This document shows positions 1-8,824 of a stretch of 64,000 nucleotides of DNA, piece by piece. The stretch lies in contig JAOLZN010000002.1 of assembly GCA_028343855.1 (NCBI GenBank), positions 39,502 through 103,501 on the forward strand, read 5' to 3'. Made by a program: the position numbers and the translations under genes. This DNA comes from Candidatus Nitrosopumilus sp. Lineage in GTDB: Archaea > Thermoproteota > Nitrososphaeria > Nitrososphaerales > Nitrosopumilaceae. The notes beneath the pieces are model-generated. The model had not been told where the DNA came from. It searched no databases and was given only the letters and a program-made list of their open reading frames with translations. The first letter of the stretch is position 1; each line of letters opens with the position of its first letter.

Positions 1-293
1 TATGTACATCTTCCATGCGGACATGCATATGGTTTTGGCATTAATGCTACCACTGATACTCCTGATGCTGTTTTTGCTGGTTTTCTTATTAGGACTTTTT
101 TTAATTTATCAAAATCAGAATCATTTACCGTTGATAATATTTCGTAATTTTTTGGAATTCGTTCTAATGAATATTTAGTACAAATTTTTATAATTTCTTC
201 TTTAACTTGTTTTTTAGTTGGTTCGTTTATTGTTAAAAGATTTTTTGTAATTTCAGTACATGCTTTGGATAATGCTGGATCTAATTTGTTCAT
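1..293 (-). CDS. elp3: Elp3-family tRNA U34 radical SAM acetyltransferase, N-terminal part (cut by window edge)
   Basis: Reading the minus strand from an ATG at 293 gives an open frame of 97 codons that runs off the window start; it is absent from the ORF track because it is incomplete. The visible part starts MNKLDPALSKACTEI and ends in KPYACPHGRCT, which is the opening of the radical SAM cluster motif of archaeal Elp3 (CPHGRCTYC in the family). Elp3 proteins modify the wobble uridine of tRNAs at carbon 5 using S-adenosylmethionine and acetyl-CoA. The radical SAM and GNAT domains lie outside the window, so the call rests on the N-terminus and the cysteine motif. The gene lies 29 bp downstream of the antiporter stop on the same strand... 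it is therefore probably the last visible member of the minus-strand run. Confidence 0.85.
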   Translation of the reverse strand, partial: MNKLDPALSKACTEITKNLLTINEPTKKQVKEEIIKICTKYSLERIPKNYEILSTVNDSDFDKLKKVLIRKPAKTASGVSVVALMPKPYACPHGRCT

Positions 294-322
294 GTCTTCT
301 CTATGTTTTTCACTGTTAAAAT

Positions 323-1570
323 TTATTCTGATTTTTGTTCTACTGTTTTATTTGATTCGTTATTGTCATTTTTTTGCTCTTTTCTATATTCCATTTTCAA
401 CCAAATTGGTGTGATGATTGTTGTTACTGCTACCATGATTACTATTGTTGAATATACTTCTGATGTGAGAATTCCTGCTGTAACACCTACTCCTGCAACG
501 ATTAATCCTACTTCTCCTCTTGAAATCATACCAATACCTACTCTCATTCCTTGTGCCTTACTCTTCAAAAAGAACATTGCAGGTAATCCACAACCGCCCA
601 ATTTTGTTACAACTGCAATTATGATAACCACTGCACTTATCATTAAAATCTCAAAATTAACTGCTCTCAAGTCTACTTGTGCTCCAATGATTGCAAAGAA
701 CAATGGTGCAAAAATTAATCCTATTTTTCCAATATAGTTTTCAATTTTCTCAAATACTTTTGTGGTTGACAATGCCATTCCCACAGCAAACGCCCCTACT
801 ATCGGCGATAGTCCAATTGATCCTGCAAGTGCTGCTGCACCAAAGAACGACGCTGTCGCAATACCTTCTACACTGCCTTTTGCTTTCCATAATCTTGGTG
901 TAATTATTTTTGGTATTACTACTACTGCAACTACTAACATTATGACAAAGAATCCTAATACTTTCAAAATTGTAATTGTGACTTCTGTAATGTCTATGTT
1001 ATCTACTCCGCCATCTGATCCTGCAATTGACGATACCACTGATAATACTGCAATTGCTAAAATATCGTCTACTACTGCGGCACCTATGATTAATCTGGCT
1101 TCGGGTGTTTTGATTTTTCCAAATTCACTTAACACTTGAATTGAAATTGCAATACTTGTAGCTGTAAGTGCTGTTGCAATTAACATTGATTGCAATGCAT
1201 CAAATCCAAACATTTGGAAAACTGCTAATCCTGCAAAAAATGGAACAACTACTCCCAATGTTCCTACTGTAAACGACGCTTTCCCCCCTCTGAGGAATTC
1301 TTTTGGTGTCATTTCCAATCCTGCCATAAACAGAATTACGATTGCTCCCATTTCTCCTAGTATTCTTATTTCATCATTTATCTGAAGTAATTGTTTTCCG
1401 TCAATTACAAAAAACGCCCCTAATGCAAATGGACCAACAATCATTCCTGCTAATAATTCCCCTAATACAATTGGAAGTTTTAATCTGAGGAACAGCTCTG
1501 CCATTAATTTAGCTGCAAATAGAAGTATTCCAACTCCAATTATGGTCTCTATGAAATGGGCATCACTCAT
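323..1570 (-). CDS. Kef/CPA2-type cation:proton antiporter
   Basis: Integral membrane protein of 415 residues with about 11-12 hydrophobic segments covering residues 8-395 and a short charged tail. Sequence marks of the CPA2 family are visible: an early LGELLAGMIVGP stretch (residues 36-47), the TALTATSIAIS segment near 135, and the paired aspartates AAVVDDILAIA (Asp168-Asp169), which in this family form the ion-binding site in the unwound helix. It would exchange Na+ or K+ for protons across the cytoplasmic membrane. There is no RCK/TrkA-N regulatory domain, so it is a short, ungated version. The ion cannot be told from sequence. The ATG start at 1570 is followed directly by an amphipathic first helix. 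It is separated from purM by 74 bp and may have its own promoter. Confidence 0.88.
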   Translation of the reverse strand: MSDAHFIETIIGVGILLFAAKLMAELFLRLKLPIVLGELLAGMIVGPFALGAFFVIDGKQLLQINDEIRILGEMGAIVILFMAGLEMTPKEFLRGGKASFTVGTLGVVVPFFAGLAVFQMFGFDALQSMLIATALTATSIAISIQVLSEFGKIKTPEARLIIGAAVVDDILAIAVLSVVSSIAGSDGGVDNIDITEVTITILKVLGFFVIMLVVAVVVIPKIITPRLWKAKGSVEGIATASFFGAAALAGSIGLSPIVGAFAVGMALSTTKVFEKIENYIGKIGLIFAPLFFAIIGAQVDLRAVNFEILMISAVVIIIAVVTKLGGCGLPAMFFLKSKAQGMRVGIGMISRGEVGLIVAGVGVTAGILTSEVYSTIVIMVAVTTIITPIWLKMEYRKEQKNDNNESNKTVEQKSE

Positions 1571-1644
1571 TACTATCTAGTAAAATGAAAGAAATCTGTA
1601 ATATAAGATGATACCAAGGTAAAAATTATTTTATTGCTGTAAAA

Positions 1645-2667
1645 TTAAGCAATCTTAATTGAGTTTACTGAAACTCCTTTTTTAGAAATTACTTGACCTA
1701 TTTGCTGGCTTTTGATCTTATGTTTTTTAAATATTGATTCAATTTTACTGACTTGATCTTTTGGTGCCATTATGCAGAATCCCACTCCCATGTTGAAAGT
1801 TTTGTACATTTCTTCTGGTTTAACTCCTTGTTCTTCTACTAATCCCATTATTGGAGGTATTTTTGGAAGCGAATCTATTTCATAACCTATGTTTTTGAGG
1901 CGTAATAGTTTGGTAAATGATCCTCCTGTAATGTGGGCTAGTCCATTTATCTTACATTTTTGATTAATCTCAAGAACTGGATTTGTATATATTTCTGTAG
2001 GTTTTAGTAATGCATCTCCAATCGTTCCAACTCCTTTCACTTTGTCTTTAACTGAATATTTTGTCAGCAAAGCTTTTCTTGCAAGTGAATATCCGTTTGA
2101 ATGAATTCCTGAACTACTTACACCAATAATTACATCACCTGTTTTTATTTTATTTCCTAAGATGATGTCTTTTTTTTCTACTAATCCTACTACCATTCCA
2201 GCTAAATCAAATGCAAATCCTTTTCCTTCTATTACGTCTGGCATGATTGCAGTTTCTCCACCCACAATTGGCATCAAAGATTTTTTTGCTCCTTTTACTA
2301 ATCCTTCTACAATTTTTTTAAATATTGGTACATCGTTTTTATTTGCTGCAATATAATCTACAAATGATATTGGTGTTGCGCCAATACAAATTATATCATT
2401 TACATTCATTGCAACACAATCAATTCCTATTGTGTTATATTTTTTCATCATGTTTGCAATTACAACTTTAGTTCCTACTCCGTCAGTATGTGTTGCCAAC
2501 ATTTTTCCTCCTGGAATTTCTACAATTCCTGCATAATGTCCAAACCCATGAGCTATCTTTGCTTTTTTCTGAAGTTTATGAGTTGATGTAATTAATTTTC
2601 CAATGGCTTTTTGACTTTGCTTGATTTTTGAAATGTCTACTCCTGCTTTTTTGTAAGTTAAAGCCAT
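1645..2667 (-). CDS. purM: Phosphoribosylformylglycinamidine cyclo-ligase (PurM)
   Basis: The 340-residue protein is full length for PurM (AIR synthetase), the ATP-dependent enzyme that closes the imidazole ring in de novo purine synthesis. Visible family motifs are the N-terminal ThDGVGTKV substrate loop (near residues 60-68), DCVAMNVNDI after it, and IVGGETAIMPD in the middle, followed by the C-terminal AIRS-C domain with GVGF. No other purine gene lies in the window, so the pathway is dispersed. The gene starts at an ATG and is followed on the minus strand by the antiporter; upstream lies the PAC2-family gene 48 bp away. Confidence 0.95.
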   Translation of the reverse strand: MALTYKKAGVDISKIKQSQKAIGKLITSTHKLQKKAKIAHGFGHYAGIVEIPGGKMLATHTDGVGTKVVIANMMKKYNTIGIDCVAMNVNDIICIGATPISFVDYIAANKNDVPIFKKIVEGLVKGAKKSLMPIVGGETAIMPDVIEGKGFAFDLAGMVVGLVEKKDIILGNKIKTGDVIIGVSSSGIHSNGYSLARKALLTKYSVKDKVKGVGTIGDALLKPTEIYTNPVLEINQKCKINGLAHITGGSFTKLLRLKNIGYEIDSLPKIPPIMGLVEEQGVKPEEMYKTFNMGVGFCIMAPKDQVSKIESIFKKHKIKSQQIGQVISKKGVSVNSIKIA

Positions 2668-2715
2668 AGTTTGTTCCGCATTTATTATGAATAAAAGAAT
2701 TTGCCTATAGTTCGA

Positions 2716-3450
2716 TCACATATACATTCCAGATATTTCTTCTCTATGCTCTACATATTTCTGAGATAATTCGCTGAATTCTGAATGAATTCTTTCTTTT
2801 TCTTTTTGAAGTTCTGTTGTGTCTATCTCCATTTCATAAAACCTGTTTAATGCTTCAATTAATGTTGCAGCTGCGCCTGAATCTGGCTCTATTTTGTTGG
2901 CTTTTGCCAATAGTGTTAAACCTTGGATTTCTCTTACTAGACATTCATTTAGTATGCCTCCTGGAATTCCTGTGATGAATCCTTGAGGAATTAAACTGAT
3001 ATCCTTGTCTGCCATTGTTCTGACTAAATCTTCTTCTGCTGCACAATATGCTTTATCATCGTGTTCTGTACTTGCAACTCCATCTAAAATCACTATTTCT
3101 TTTGATCCATTATTTTCTGCCCAATCTAGAATTGATGATACCAGTGAATACAACCCTTCCATTCTTAATGTAATTTCACAAATTATGGCGCATACTGTCC
3201 CTTCTGAATTTGCATAAAATCTAAATGGATGACGTAGTCTTCCTCTCATGAAAACTGTTGATGGTGGAAGATATTTTGATCTCATCACTGCAATTTCTGT
3301 CATTTTTAATTCTGTGATTATGTGATTAATTGCTAATGGACCTACAAGTCCTGCACCTACAAATCCTGCAAAAATTATTGGACTTTTTAATTCTGTTTTC
3401 TTAATTGTAAATATTTCAGCTTCTGGGAATCCTTTTTGCACAGTTTGCAT
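2716..3450 (-). CDS. PAC2-family proteasome assembly chaperone-like protein with C-terminal HbYX tail (paralogue 1)
   Basis: A 244-residue PAC2-fold protein: the N-terminal half carries GFVGAGLVGPLAINHI and the central part the GIPGGILNE loop seen across the family. Archaeal members (PbaA/PbaB type) help assemble or activate the 20S proteasome. Residues about 205-240 are predicted coiled coil, rich in Lys and Glu. The protein ends ISGMYM, so the last three residues fit hydrophobic-Tyr-X, the motif by which activators dock in the pockets of the proteasome alpha ring. A second PAC2 gene at 41297-42013 ends the same way (MYR). It lies 12 bp downstream of the small winged-helix-like gene, so the two are probably co-transcribed. 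Function as a proteasome partner is inferred from family and tail. Confidence 0.85.
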   Translation of the reverse strand: MQTVQKGFPEAEIFTIKKTELKSPIIFAGFVGAGLVGPLAINHIITELKMTEIAVMRSKYLPPSTVFMRGRLRHPFRFYANSEGTVCAIICEITLRMEGLYSLVSSILDWAENNGSKEIVILDGVASTEHDDKAYCAAEEDLVRTMADKDISLIPQGFITGIPGGILNECLVREIQGLTLLAKANKIEPDSGAAATLIEALNRFYEMEIDTTELQKEKERIHSEFSELSQKYVEHREEISGMYM

Positions 3451-3462
3451 CTAATGCTCTGT

Positions 3463-3807
3463 CTAATTACTTTTTTGCATAAATAGATTTAACATTAGTC
3501 TTCCCTTATCTGTAATTGTGTAAATTACATTTGGACCCACTGCTTCTTTTTCAATGAAGTTATAGTCCACACAAAGATGTAGGTAATTCAAAAATGATTT
3601 TTTCATTCTAATTTTTGATTTAGAATATAGATGTGAAAATGTCATTGGATTTCCTTTTAGTTGATATAACAACTTTAACAAAGATAACGTGCTGAAATCT
3701 CTGGTTCTTGCTTTTACTGCGTCTAGAATTTGCTCTTCTCTTTTTATGATGAAGTCTTCAAATTGATCTGCCACTTCTAGTGGGACATAAGTTAGTCTTG
3801 CTTTCAT
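3463..3807 (-). CDS. Small winged-helix-like protein, possible transcription regulator
   Basis: A 114-residue basic protein without membrane segments. Residues about 35-105 have the alternation expected for a winged helix: a helical region with SLLKLLYQLKGNP, a second helix pair with MKKSFLNYLHLC, and a C-terminal beta-wing with VIYTITDKGRLML, which resembles the wing of many archaeal one-domain regulators. The target is unknown. The ATG at 3807 is chosen because it is directly preceded by the short GTAC-rich element at 3813-3830, which could be an autoregulatory operator. The gene runs into the PAC2 gene with a 12-bp gap, so it may regulate or be co-expressed with it. The wHTH assignment is by pattern only. 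Confidence 0.6.
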   Translation of the reverse strand: MKARLTYVPLEVADQFEDFIIKREEQILDAVKARTRDFSTLSLLKLLYQLKGNPMTFSHLYSKSKIRMKKSFLNYLHLCVDYNFIEKEAVGPNVIYTITDKGRLMLNLFMQKSN

Positions 3808-3812
3808 TATAC

Positions 3813-3830
3813 TGTATGGTACGGTACATT
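3813..3830. promoter_or_regulatory. Possible operator: GTAC-rich element just upstream of the winged-helix gene
   Basis: The bases TGTATGGTACGGTACATT contain two GGTAC copies in tandem framed by TGTA and TACA ends. It sits 6 bp from the start codon of the putative regulator on the minus strand. Position suits an autoregulatory site, but there is no second copy in the window that I noticed, so this is only a suggestion. Confidence 0.2.
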
Positions 3831-4034
3831 ACCTTATTAGTCTTTGACTTGTTTATTTTTGATCCATCTGAGTAGTTTTTTTACACCTACTTTTGTTATT
3901 TTTTAGATTTTACACTGTATAATTGAGGCTAAATTTTCAAAATTGTTTATTTTTTTGAACTTAACTTGAATTGGTACATTTGTAAAAATATAGTGAATCA
4001 TCTCCTTTAAACAACCAATATCTGACATTTTGTT

Positions 4035-4970
4035 GTGGAAGTCATACTAAGCTCTGTATTACTGATCATTGGTTTGCTAATGTTATGTTTTGGTGGAAAT
4101 TGGTTAGTTAACGGTGGTGTGGGAATTGCTAAAAAATTTCGTATTAGTAATCTTGTAATTGGTATGACTATTGTTGCATATGGAACATCTACTCCTGAAC
4201 TTGCTGCAAGCATTGCAGCTGCAGGAGATCATAGTGCAATAATTTTAGGAAATATTGTTGGAAGTAATATTGCAAATGTTGGAATGGTCATTGGTGTTGC
4301 CGCAATTCTTGTTCCACTTGCAATTCAAAAATCTGTATTACGAAAAGAAATACCTATAATGTTGGGTGTTTCTATGTTACTTGTTTTACTTTCTATAGAT
4401 GGTGAAATTTCTCAATATGATGGTGCTTTACTTCTTGTCGGATTGGGTGTGTTTGCATTTTACACATTTAGGGATGCATTGAAACAACGAATAAAAACTG
4501 AAAATACTTTTGAAAATACTTCAAACAATATTTATCTAAAATCTTTTGGATTGATTGCAATTGGTATTGTTGTGTTGTATATTGGTGCTATACTTACAGT
4601 TGATAATGCTGTAATAATTGCAACCGAATTTGGTTTATCTGAAAAAATTATTGGATTGACTGTAATTGCAATTGGAACTTCTCTTCCTGAATTAATTACT
4701 TCAATAATTGCAATACGTAAGGGTCATAGTGAAATTGGAATTGGCAATATTATTGGAAGTAATATTTACAATATATTGATGATAATGGGAGTTGGCGCGG
4801 CCCTTGGAGGAGTTTTGATTACTGCTGATGTTTATGTAGATTATGCTATTATGATTATTTTTAGTCTATCATTACTAATTGGATTAAAAACTAAAATAAT
4901 TAACCGAACTATGGGTATAATTCTGGTTACTGGTTATATTTTGTATCTAGTAACCACATTTTTTAAATAA
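4035..4970 (+). CDS. Calcium/sodium antiporter (CaCA family, YrbG-like)
   Basis: A 311-residue membrane protein with two homologous halves of about five hydrophobic segments each. The alpha repeats that make the ion-binding site are clear: YGTSTPELAASI with GNIVGSNIANVGMVIG in the first half and IGTSLPELITSI with GNIIGSNIYNILMIMG in the second. These conserved Glu and Asn/Ser residues bind Ca2+ and Na+ in the family. It probably exports Ca2+ in exchange for Na+ or H+. It is the only plus-strand gene in the first 11.8 kb. The start at 4035 is TTG; it immediately precedes the first transmembrane helix. It ends 19 bp from the convergent PmbA-like gene. Confidence 0.92.
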   Translation: MEVILSSVLLIIGLLMLCFGGNWLVNGGVGIAKKFRISNLVIGMTIVAYGTSTPELAASIAAAGDHSAIILGNIVGSNIANVGMVIGVAAILVPLAIQKSVLRKEIPIMLGVSMLLVLLSIDGEISQYDGALLLVGLGVFAFYTFRDALKQRIKTENTFENTSNNIYLKSFGLIAIGIVVLYIGAILTVDNAVIIATEFGLSEKIIGLTVIAIGTSLPELITSIIAIRKGHSEIGIGNIIGSNIYNILMIMGVGAALGGVLITADVYVDYAIMIIFSLSLLIGLKTKIINRTMGIILVTGYILYLVTTFFK

Positions 4971-4989
4971 TTATGGCTAAATTTCTACT

Positions 4990-6351
4990 TTAAATTGAAT
5001 TAACTGCAATATTTTCAACTTTAATTGATGGGGTAATTGATGGTAGTGAGGCCCATTGCATAACTCTTCTTTGATCGTTACCAATATCTGAAATGTTTTC
5101 CAAAAGATTTGGAAGATTATGTATTATTCTTACTGATTTTCCAGGTCCCACTATTTCGCCATTTTTTATAACTTGTATTCCACTTCTTGCAGTACATGAG
5201 AAATCCCCTTTGATTGGATTTACTGCATATGTATACCATAATCTTCCGATTAACAACCCATGTTTTGTTTCTTTAATCATATCTTCTTGTGATGTGCTGC
5301 CAGATGTAACTATAAGATTATGTGGAGCTGAAATTGGAATTGGTTCTGCACTTCTTCCCATTGGGGATCCCATTCGTATTGCATTACCTGTTGATTGTTT
5401 TTTATTTTCTTTGTAACTGTCATAAATATTTGAAAAAGTATTTTCAAATAATCCATTTTTAATTAATTTTATTTTTTTTGTTTTTGTTCCTTCATCATCA
5501 ATTGATTTTGTTCCAACTCCTTCTGGAATGTGTGGATCATCTATTAAATTGAATTCTTCAGTTGAAATTCTTCCTTTAAATTTATTTGAAAAACAACTTT
5601 TTTTTTCTTTAAATGTTTTAAAATTAAAATTTGCTGCTACCACAAATGCTAGTAATTCTCCTACTGAATAAGGATCAAAAATTATAGAATATGTGTCTGA
5701 ATTAATTTTTTTTGGATTGATTGAATTTATACACATTTTTTTTGCATCTATTCCAATTTGTTCTGAATAAAATTTTGATAATGTTCTGCCACATGCATGA
5801 CCAATCCCTGAAACTGGTAATTTTCCTTGTTCTGATTCTGCATTAATTATACCTGAAATGTATGTGGATTCATTATTGAAATTAAGCCCACTAGAATTAT
5901 TTAGTTCAAAATTTTCATAGACAATATTTAATGAACCTGTAATTGTGTCTATTTTCTTATTTTCAGATGAATTAATCATACTTTGAGCGATATCCGTTGC
6001 TTTTGTACCTGAAATTAGTTTTAATTTTTCATCAAATGTTCCTTCCAATTCTGTAATTTTTTTCTTATCTGGTAACCCTTTCCAAAATTCTCTAGGTTTC
6101 ACTTTTTGGAGGACTTTTGTACCTTTTGTTATTGATTCTGTAATTTTTTCTTTATTTGTTGTTTGTATCGATGCAATTTTTTTTTGATGAATTAATCTTA
6201 TGCCATAATTTTCATCAAAATTTTGTTTAATTTCTACAATCTCTGAATCTGTAATTCTTACTGTTGTAATGTTTTTTTTAATACTAACAATTTCACATTC
6301 ATCTATGGATATATTTTTTGCATGTGTTATTGCCTTTTCTAAGGCTGACAA
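4990..6351 (-). CDS. TldE/PmbA-family protein (TldD-partner type)
   Basis: A 453-residue protein of the TldD/PmbA peptidase family. I see the family regions NFELNNSSGLNFNNEST, the GIGHACGRTLSKF stretch, the central FDPYSVGELLAF and the C-terminal PIKGDFSCTARSGIQVIKNGE. The HExxxH zinc motif of the catalytic TldD subunit is not present, which points to the TldE/PmbA partner rather than the protease itself. In bacteria the TldD-TldE heterodimer processes peptides; the archaeal role is unknown. The start codon directly abuts the stop of cofH (6352), so it is probably co-transcribed with cofG-cofH, though no metabolic link to F420 is known. No TldD gene is in the window. Confidence 0.85.
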   Translation of the reverse strand: MSALEKAITHAKNISIDECEIVSIKKNITTVRITDSEIVEIKQNFDENYGIRLIHQKKIASIQTTNKEKITESITKGTKVLQKVKPREFWKGLPDKKKITELEGTFDEKLKLISGTKATDIAQSMINSSENKKIDTITGSLNIVYENFELNNSSGLNFNNESTYISGIINAESEQGKLPVSGIGHACGRTLSKFYSEQIGIDAKKMCINSINPKKINSDTYSIIFDPYSVGELLAFVVAANFNFKTFKEKKSCFSNKFKGRISTEEFNLIDDPHIPEGVGTKSIDDEGTKTKKIKLIKNGLFENTFSNIYDSYKENKKQSTGNAIRMGSPMGRSAEPIPISAPHNLIVTSGSTSQEDMIKETKHGLLIGRLWYTYAVNPIKGDFSCTARSGIQVIKNGEIVGPGKSVRIIHNLPNLLENISDIGNDQRRVMQWASLPSITPSIKVENIAVNSI

Positions 6352-7617
6352 TTATTCTTCTCTGGGGTTTTTATATCTAAATTTATTAATTTTAATTAAT
6401 TCTGCATATGATCCAAATTGTGAATAATCTGTAATTTTATCTAATCCCTCTTCTGTTTCATTTTCTGTTTCAAACTTTTTTAACATTTTATATTGTGTAT
6501 TTCTTTCAGCTGGAATTCTTCCTATCTCTCTTGCCATTCGTCTGATTTCTTTTGGTCTTAATAATTGTCCATATTCTGAACCTGCTGATGTGGATATACT
6601 TTCATTGATTAAAGTACCTCCAAAATCATTTGCTCCCCACATTAGTAATAGTTGTGACATTTTTTGACCTTCTTTTACCCATGACATCTGAATGTTATCT
6701 ATTGAATTATTAAACATGATTCTTGCAATTGCATGTGTAAGTAATACATCATTACCACTTCCTCCTTGTTGTATTCCTTCATGCAATTGATGTTTGTACA
6801 TTGGTGCTTCTGAATGAACAAAATTTAGTGGAACAAATTCTGTAAATCCTCCTGTCTCTTTTTGAATTTCTCTTAATTTTTCCATGTGTTTGACTCTTTG
6901 TTCAAGTGTTTCTAAATGACCAAACATCATAGTGGATGTTGTATTAATTCCAATTTTATGGGCCCCTTTAATGACTTGTTCCCATTGTTCTACTGTAATT
7001 CTCCCTGGTGAAATTTTATCTCTTAATTCTTGATCTAATATTTCAGCTGATGTTCCTGGTAATGTATTGACTCCTGCATCTTTCATTCTTTTAAGAAATT
7101 CTTCAATTGAAATATTTGATCTAGTTGCACCGTATAGTATCTCTTCTGGTGAAAACCCATGAATGTGTATATCTGGAATTTCTTTTTTAATTTCTCTACA
7201 AATATTTTCATACAAATCTTTTTTCATGTCTGGAGGTAATCCTGCCTGAATACAGACTTCAGTTGCACCTAAATTATGAGCCTCTTTTGCTCTACGTACA
7301 ATTTCATCTGTTGGTAGAAAATATCCTTCTTCTTCTCTGAAATCTCTACTAAATGCACAAAAACCACATTGTTTGATGCAGACATTTGTAAAATTGATAT
7401 TTCTATTTACTACATAAGAAACAACGTTTCCTACCCTCCTTTTTCGTAATTCATCAGCAACTAACCCTACTAGGTGAAAATCAATTCCTTTAGTCTTGTA
7501 TAGAATTAATGCATCTTCAGCTGAAATTTCTTTTTCATCTAATGAATTGTTTAAAATTTCAGACACAATTGGGTCTGCATTTTTAAACAGTGAATCCATG
7601 TTAATTGTCATCTCCAA
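6352..7617 (-). CDS. cofH: FO synthase subunit 2, CofH (radical SAM)
   Basis: A 421-residue radical SAM protein. The CX3CX2C cluster motif is seen as NVCIKQCGFCAF (around residue 77-88), followed by EICIQAGLPP-like and FSPEEI segments and a C-terminal YTWGANDFGG-like GANDFGGTLINES motif typical of CofH/MqnC relatives. CofH couples tyrosine to 5-amino-6-ribitylaminouracil, the first of two radical steps to 7,8-didemethyl-8-hydroxy-5-deazariboflavin (FO), the F420 chromophore. Its start overlaps the end of cofG by 10 bp, so the two are translationally coupled. The neighbouring cofG and the cofC, cofD and cofE genes elsewhere in the window favour CofH over the menaquinone enzymes MqnC or MqnE. 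Confidence 0.95.
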   Translation of the reverse strand: MEMTINMDSLFKNADPIVSEILNNSLDEKEISAEDALILYKTKGIDFHLVGLVADELRKRRVGNVVSYVVNRNINFTNVCIKQCGFCAFSRDFREEEGYFLPTDEIVRRAKEAHNLGATEVCIQAGLPPDMKKDLYENICREIKKEIPDIHIHGFSPEEILYGATRSNISIEEFLKRMKDAGVNTLPGTSAEILDQELRDKISPGRITVEQWEQVIKGAHKIGINTTSTMMFGHLETLEQRVKHMEKLREIQKETGGFTEFVPLNFVHSEAPMYKHQLHEGIQQGGSGNDVLLTHAIARIMFNNSIDNIQMSWVKEGQKMSQLLLMWGANDFGGTLINESISTSAGSEYGQLLRPKEIRRMAREIGRIPAERNTQYKMLKKFETENETEEGLDKITDYSQFGSYAELIKINKFRYKNPREE

Positions 7618-8777
7618 TATCCTTCCTTAACGTACCCTTCTTCATTTTGAATCACTGCTATTTTATCCCTTAACTTTTTACTAATAAAAGAAAAGAATTC
7701 TGGATAGATTGGGAATCTACACTTCAAATCAAATCCTGCTTTTTTTGAATTACTTTCAACTTTGTTAATTTCTGGCCATGAAAATTCTGGATTCACAAAA
7801 TCTGGTGTTAATGGTGAAATTCCTCCCCAATCATTGATCCCTACTTGTAAGAAACTTTGATATGATTTTGGAGATAAATTTGGTGGAATTTGAATATTCA
7901 TTTCTGGCATTATGATTCGTGATAATGCTACAATTTTTTTAAAATATTCTTCATTAGCTGATGGAGTATCTTTCATAATTGTGTCTGATTTAGGTTGAAA
8001 ATTTTGTAGAATTACTTCTTGAATATTTCCATATTTTTTATGTAGTTCTTTAATTGCCAATATGGAATCTATTATTTCCTCAATTGTTTCTCCAATACCT
8101 ACAAGAATTCCTGTAGTCATTGGAATTTTTAATTTACCTGAATTCTCTAAAATTTTTAATCTAGTTTGTGGTTTTTTACTTGCAGCCAAATAATGTGGCA
8201 TTCCTTTTTTTGTTAATCTTTCACTGACATTTTCTAACATTATTCCCATTGATACATTGGTTTTCTTTAATTCCTTCATTTCTTCAAAGTTCAAATTCCC
8301 TGCATTTGTATGTGGAAATAATCCTAATTCTAATGCTATTTCTGATGAATGTACTAAATACTCTGTTGTACTTTTAAATCCATTTTCTTTTAGCCATTCT
8401 TGCGCTTCTGGGTATTTTTTTTCTGGTTGTTCTCCTGTAACAAAAAGTGCTTCTACACATTTGTATTTTTTTGCTAATTCTAGTACTTGATTAATTTGTT
8501 GTTTTGACATAAGAGAAATTTTCTCATCTCCTGGTTCTGCTTTGTATGTGCAGTATGAACAAGTATCCTTACAAAGATTAATTATATTCAAAAATGCTTT
8601 TTTTGAAAATGTAACTGTATTTCCTTTATTCTTAATTCTTAATTCTTGTGCAGTTAAAAAAAGATCATTTGGACTTTGAATTGATTTTTGATAAATTTCT
8701 ATAATTTCTTGACGCGTAATTGATTTATTTTCTAATACGTTGTTAAGAATCTCAGATTTTAATATCAAATTAGTCAT
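7608..8777 (-). CDS. cofG: FO synthase subunit 1, CofG (radical SAM)
   Basis: A 389-residue radical SAM protein. The cluster motif is NLCKDTCSYCTY (CX3CX2C, near residues 68-79). Further family marks are ALFVTGEQPE, the LVGIGET loop and NDWGGISPLTPDFVNPE near the C-terminus, which is typical for CofG. It performs the second radical step of FO synthesis on the CofH product. It opens a minus-strand cluster cofG-cofH-pmbA with a 10-bp overlap to cofH. The ATG start at 8777 is 47 bp from the protease stop, leaving room for a short promoter. Confidence 0.95.
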   Translation of the reverse strand: MTNLILKSEILNNVLENKSITRQEIIEIYQKSIQSPNDLFLTAQELRIKNKGNTVTFSKKAFLNIINLCKDTCSYCTYKAEPGDEKISLMSKQQINQVLELAKKYKCVEALFVTGEQPEKKYPEAQEWLKENGFKSTTEYLVHSSEIALELGLFPHTNAGNLNFEEMKELKKTNVSMGIMLENVSERLTKKGMPHYLAASKKPQTRLKILENSGKLKIPMTTGILVGIGETIEEIIDSILAIKELHKKYGNIQEVILQNFQPKSDTIMKDTPSANEEYFKKIVALSRIIMPEMNIQIPPNLSPKSYQSFLQVGINDWGGISPLTPDFVNPEFSWPEINKVESNSKKAGFDLKCRFPIYPEFFSFISKKLRDKIAVIQNEEGYVKEGYWR

Positions 8778-8824
8778 TAAGAGAATTTTTTAGTAGATGT
8801 ATTTATGCTTGTATCTATTTTTTT

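Noticed and set aside
303-737. Plus-strand ORFs opposite the antiporter (also 691-903 and 762-1139)
   Set aside because: Hydrophobic antisense shadows of the Kef-type gene; no start context or family.
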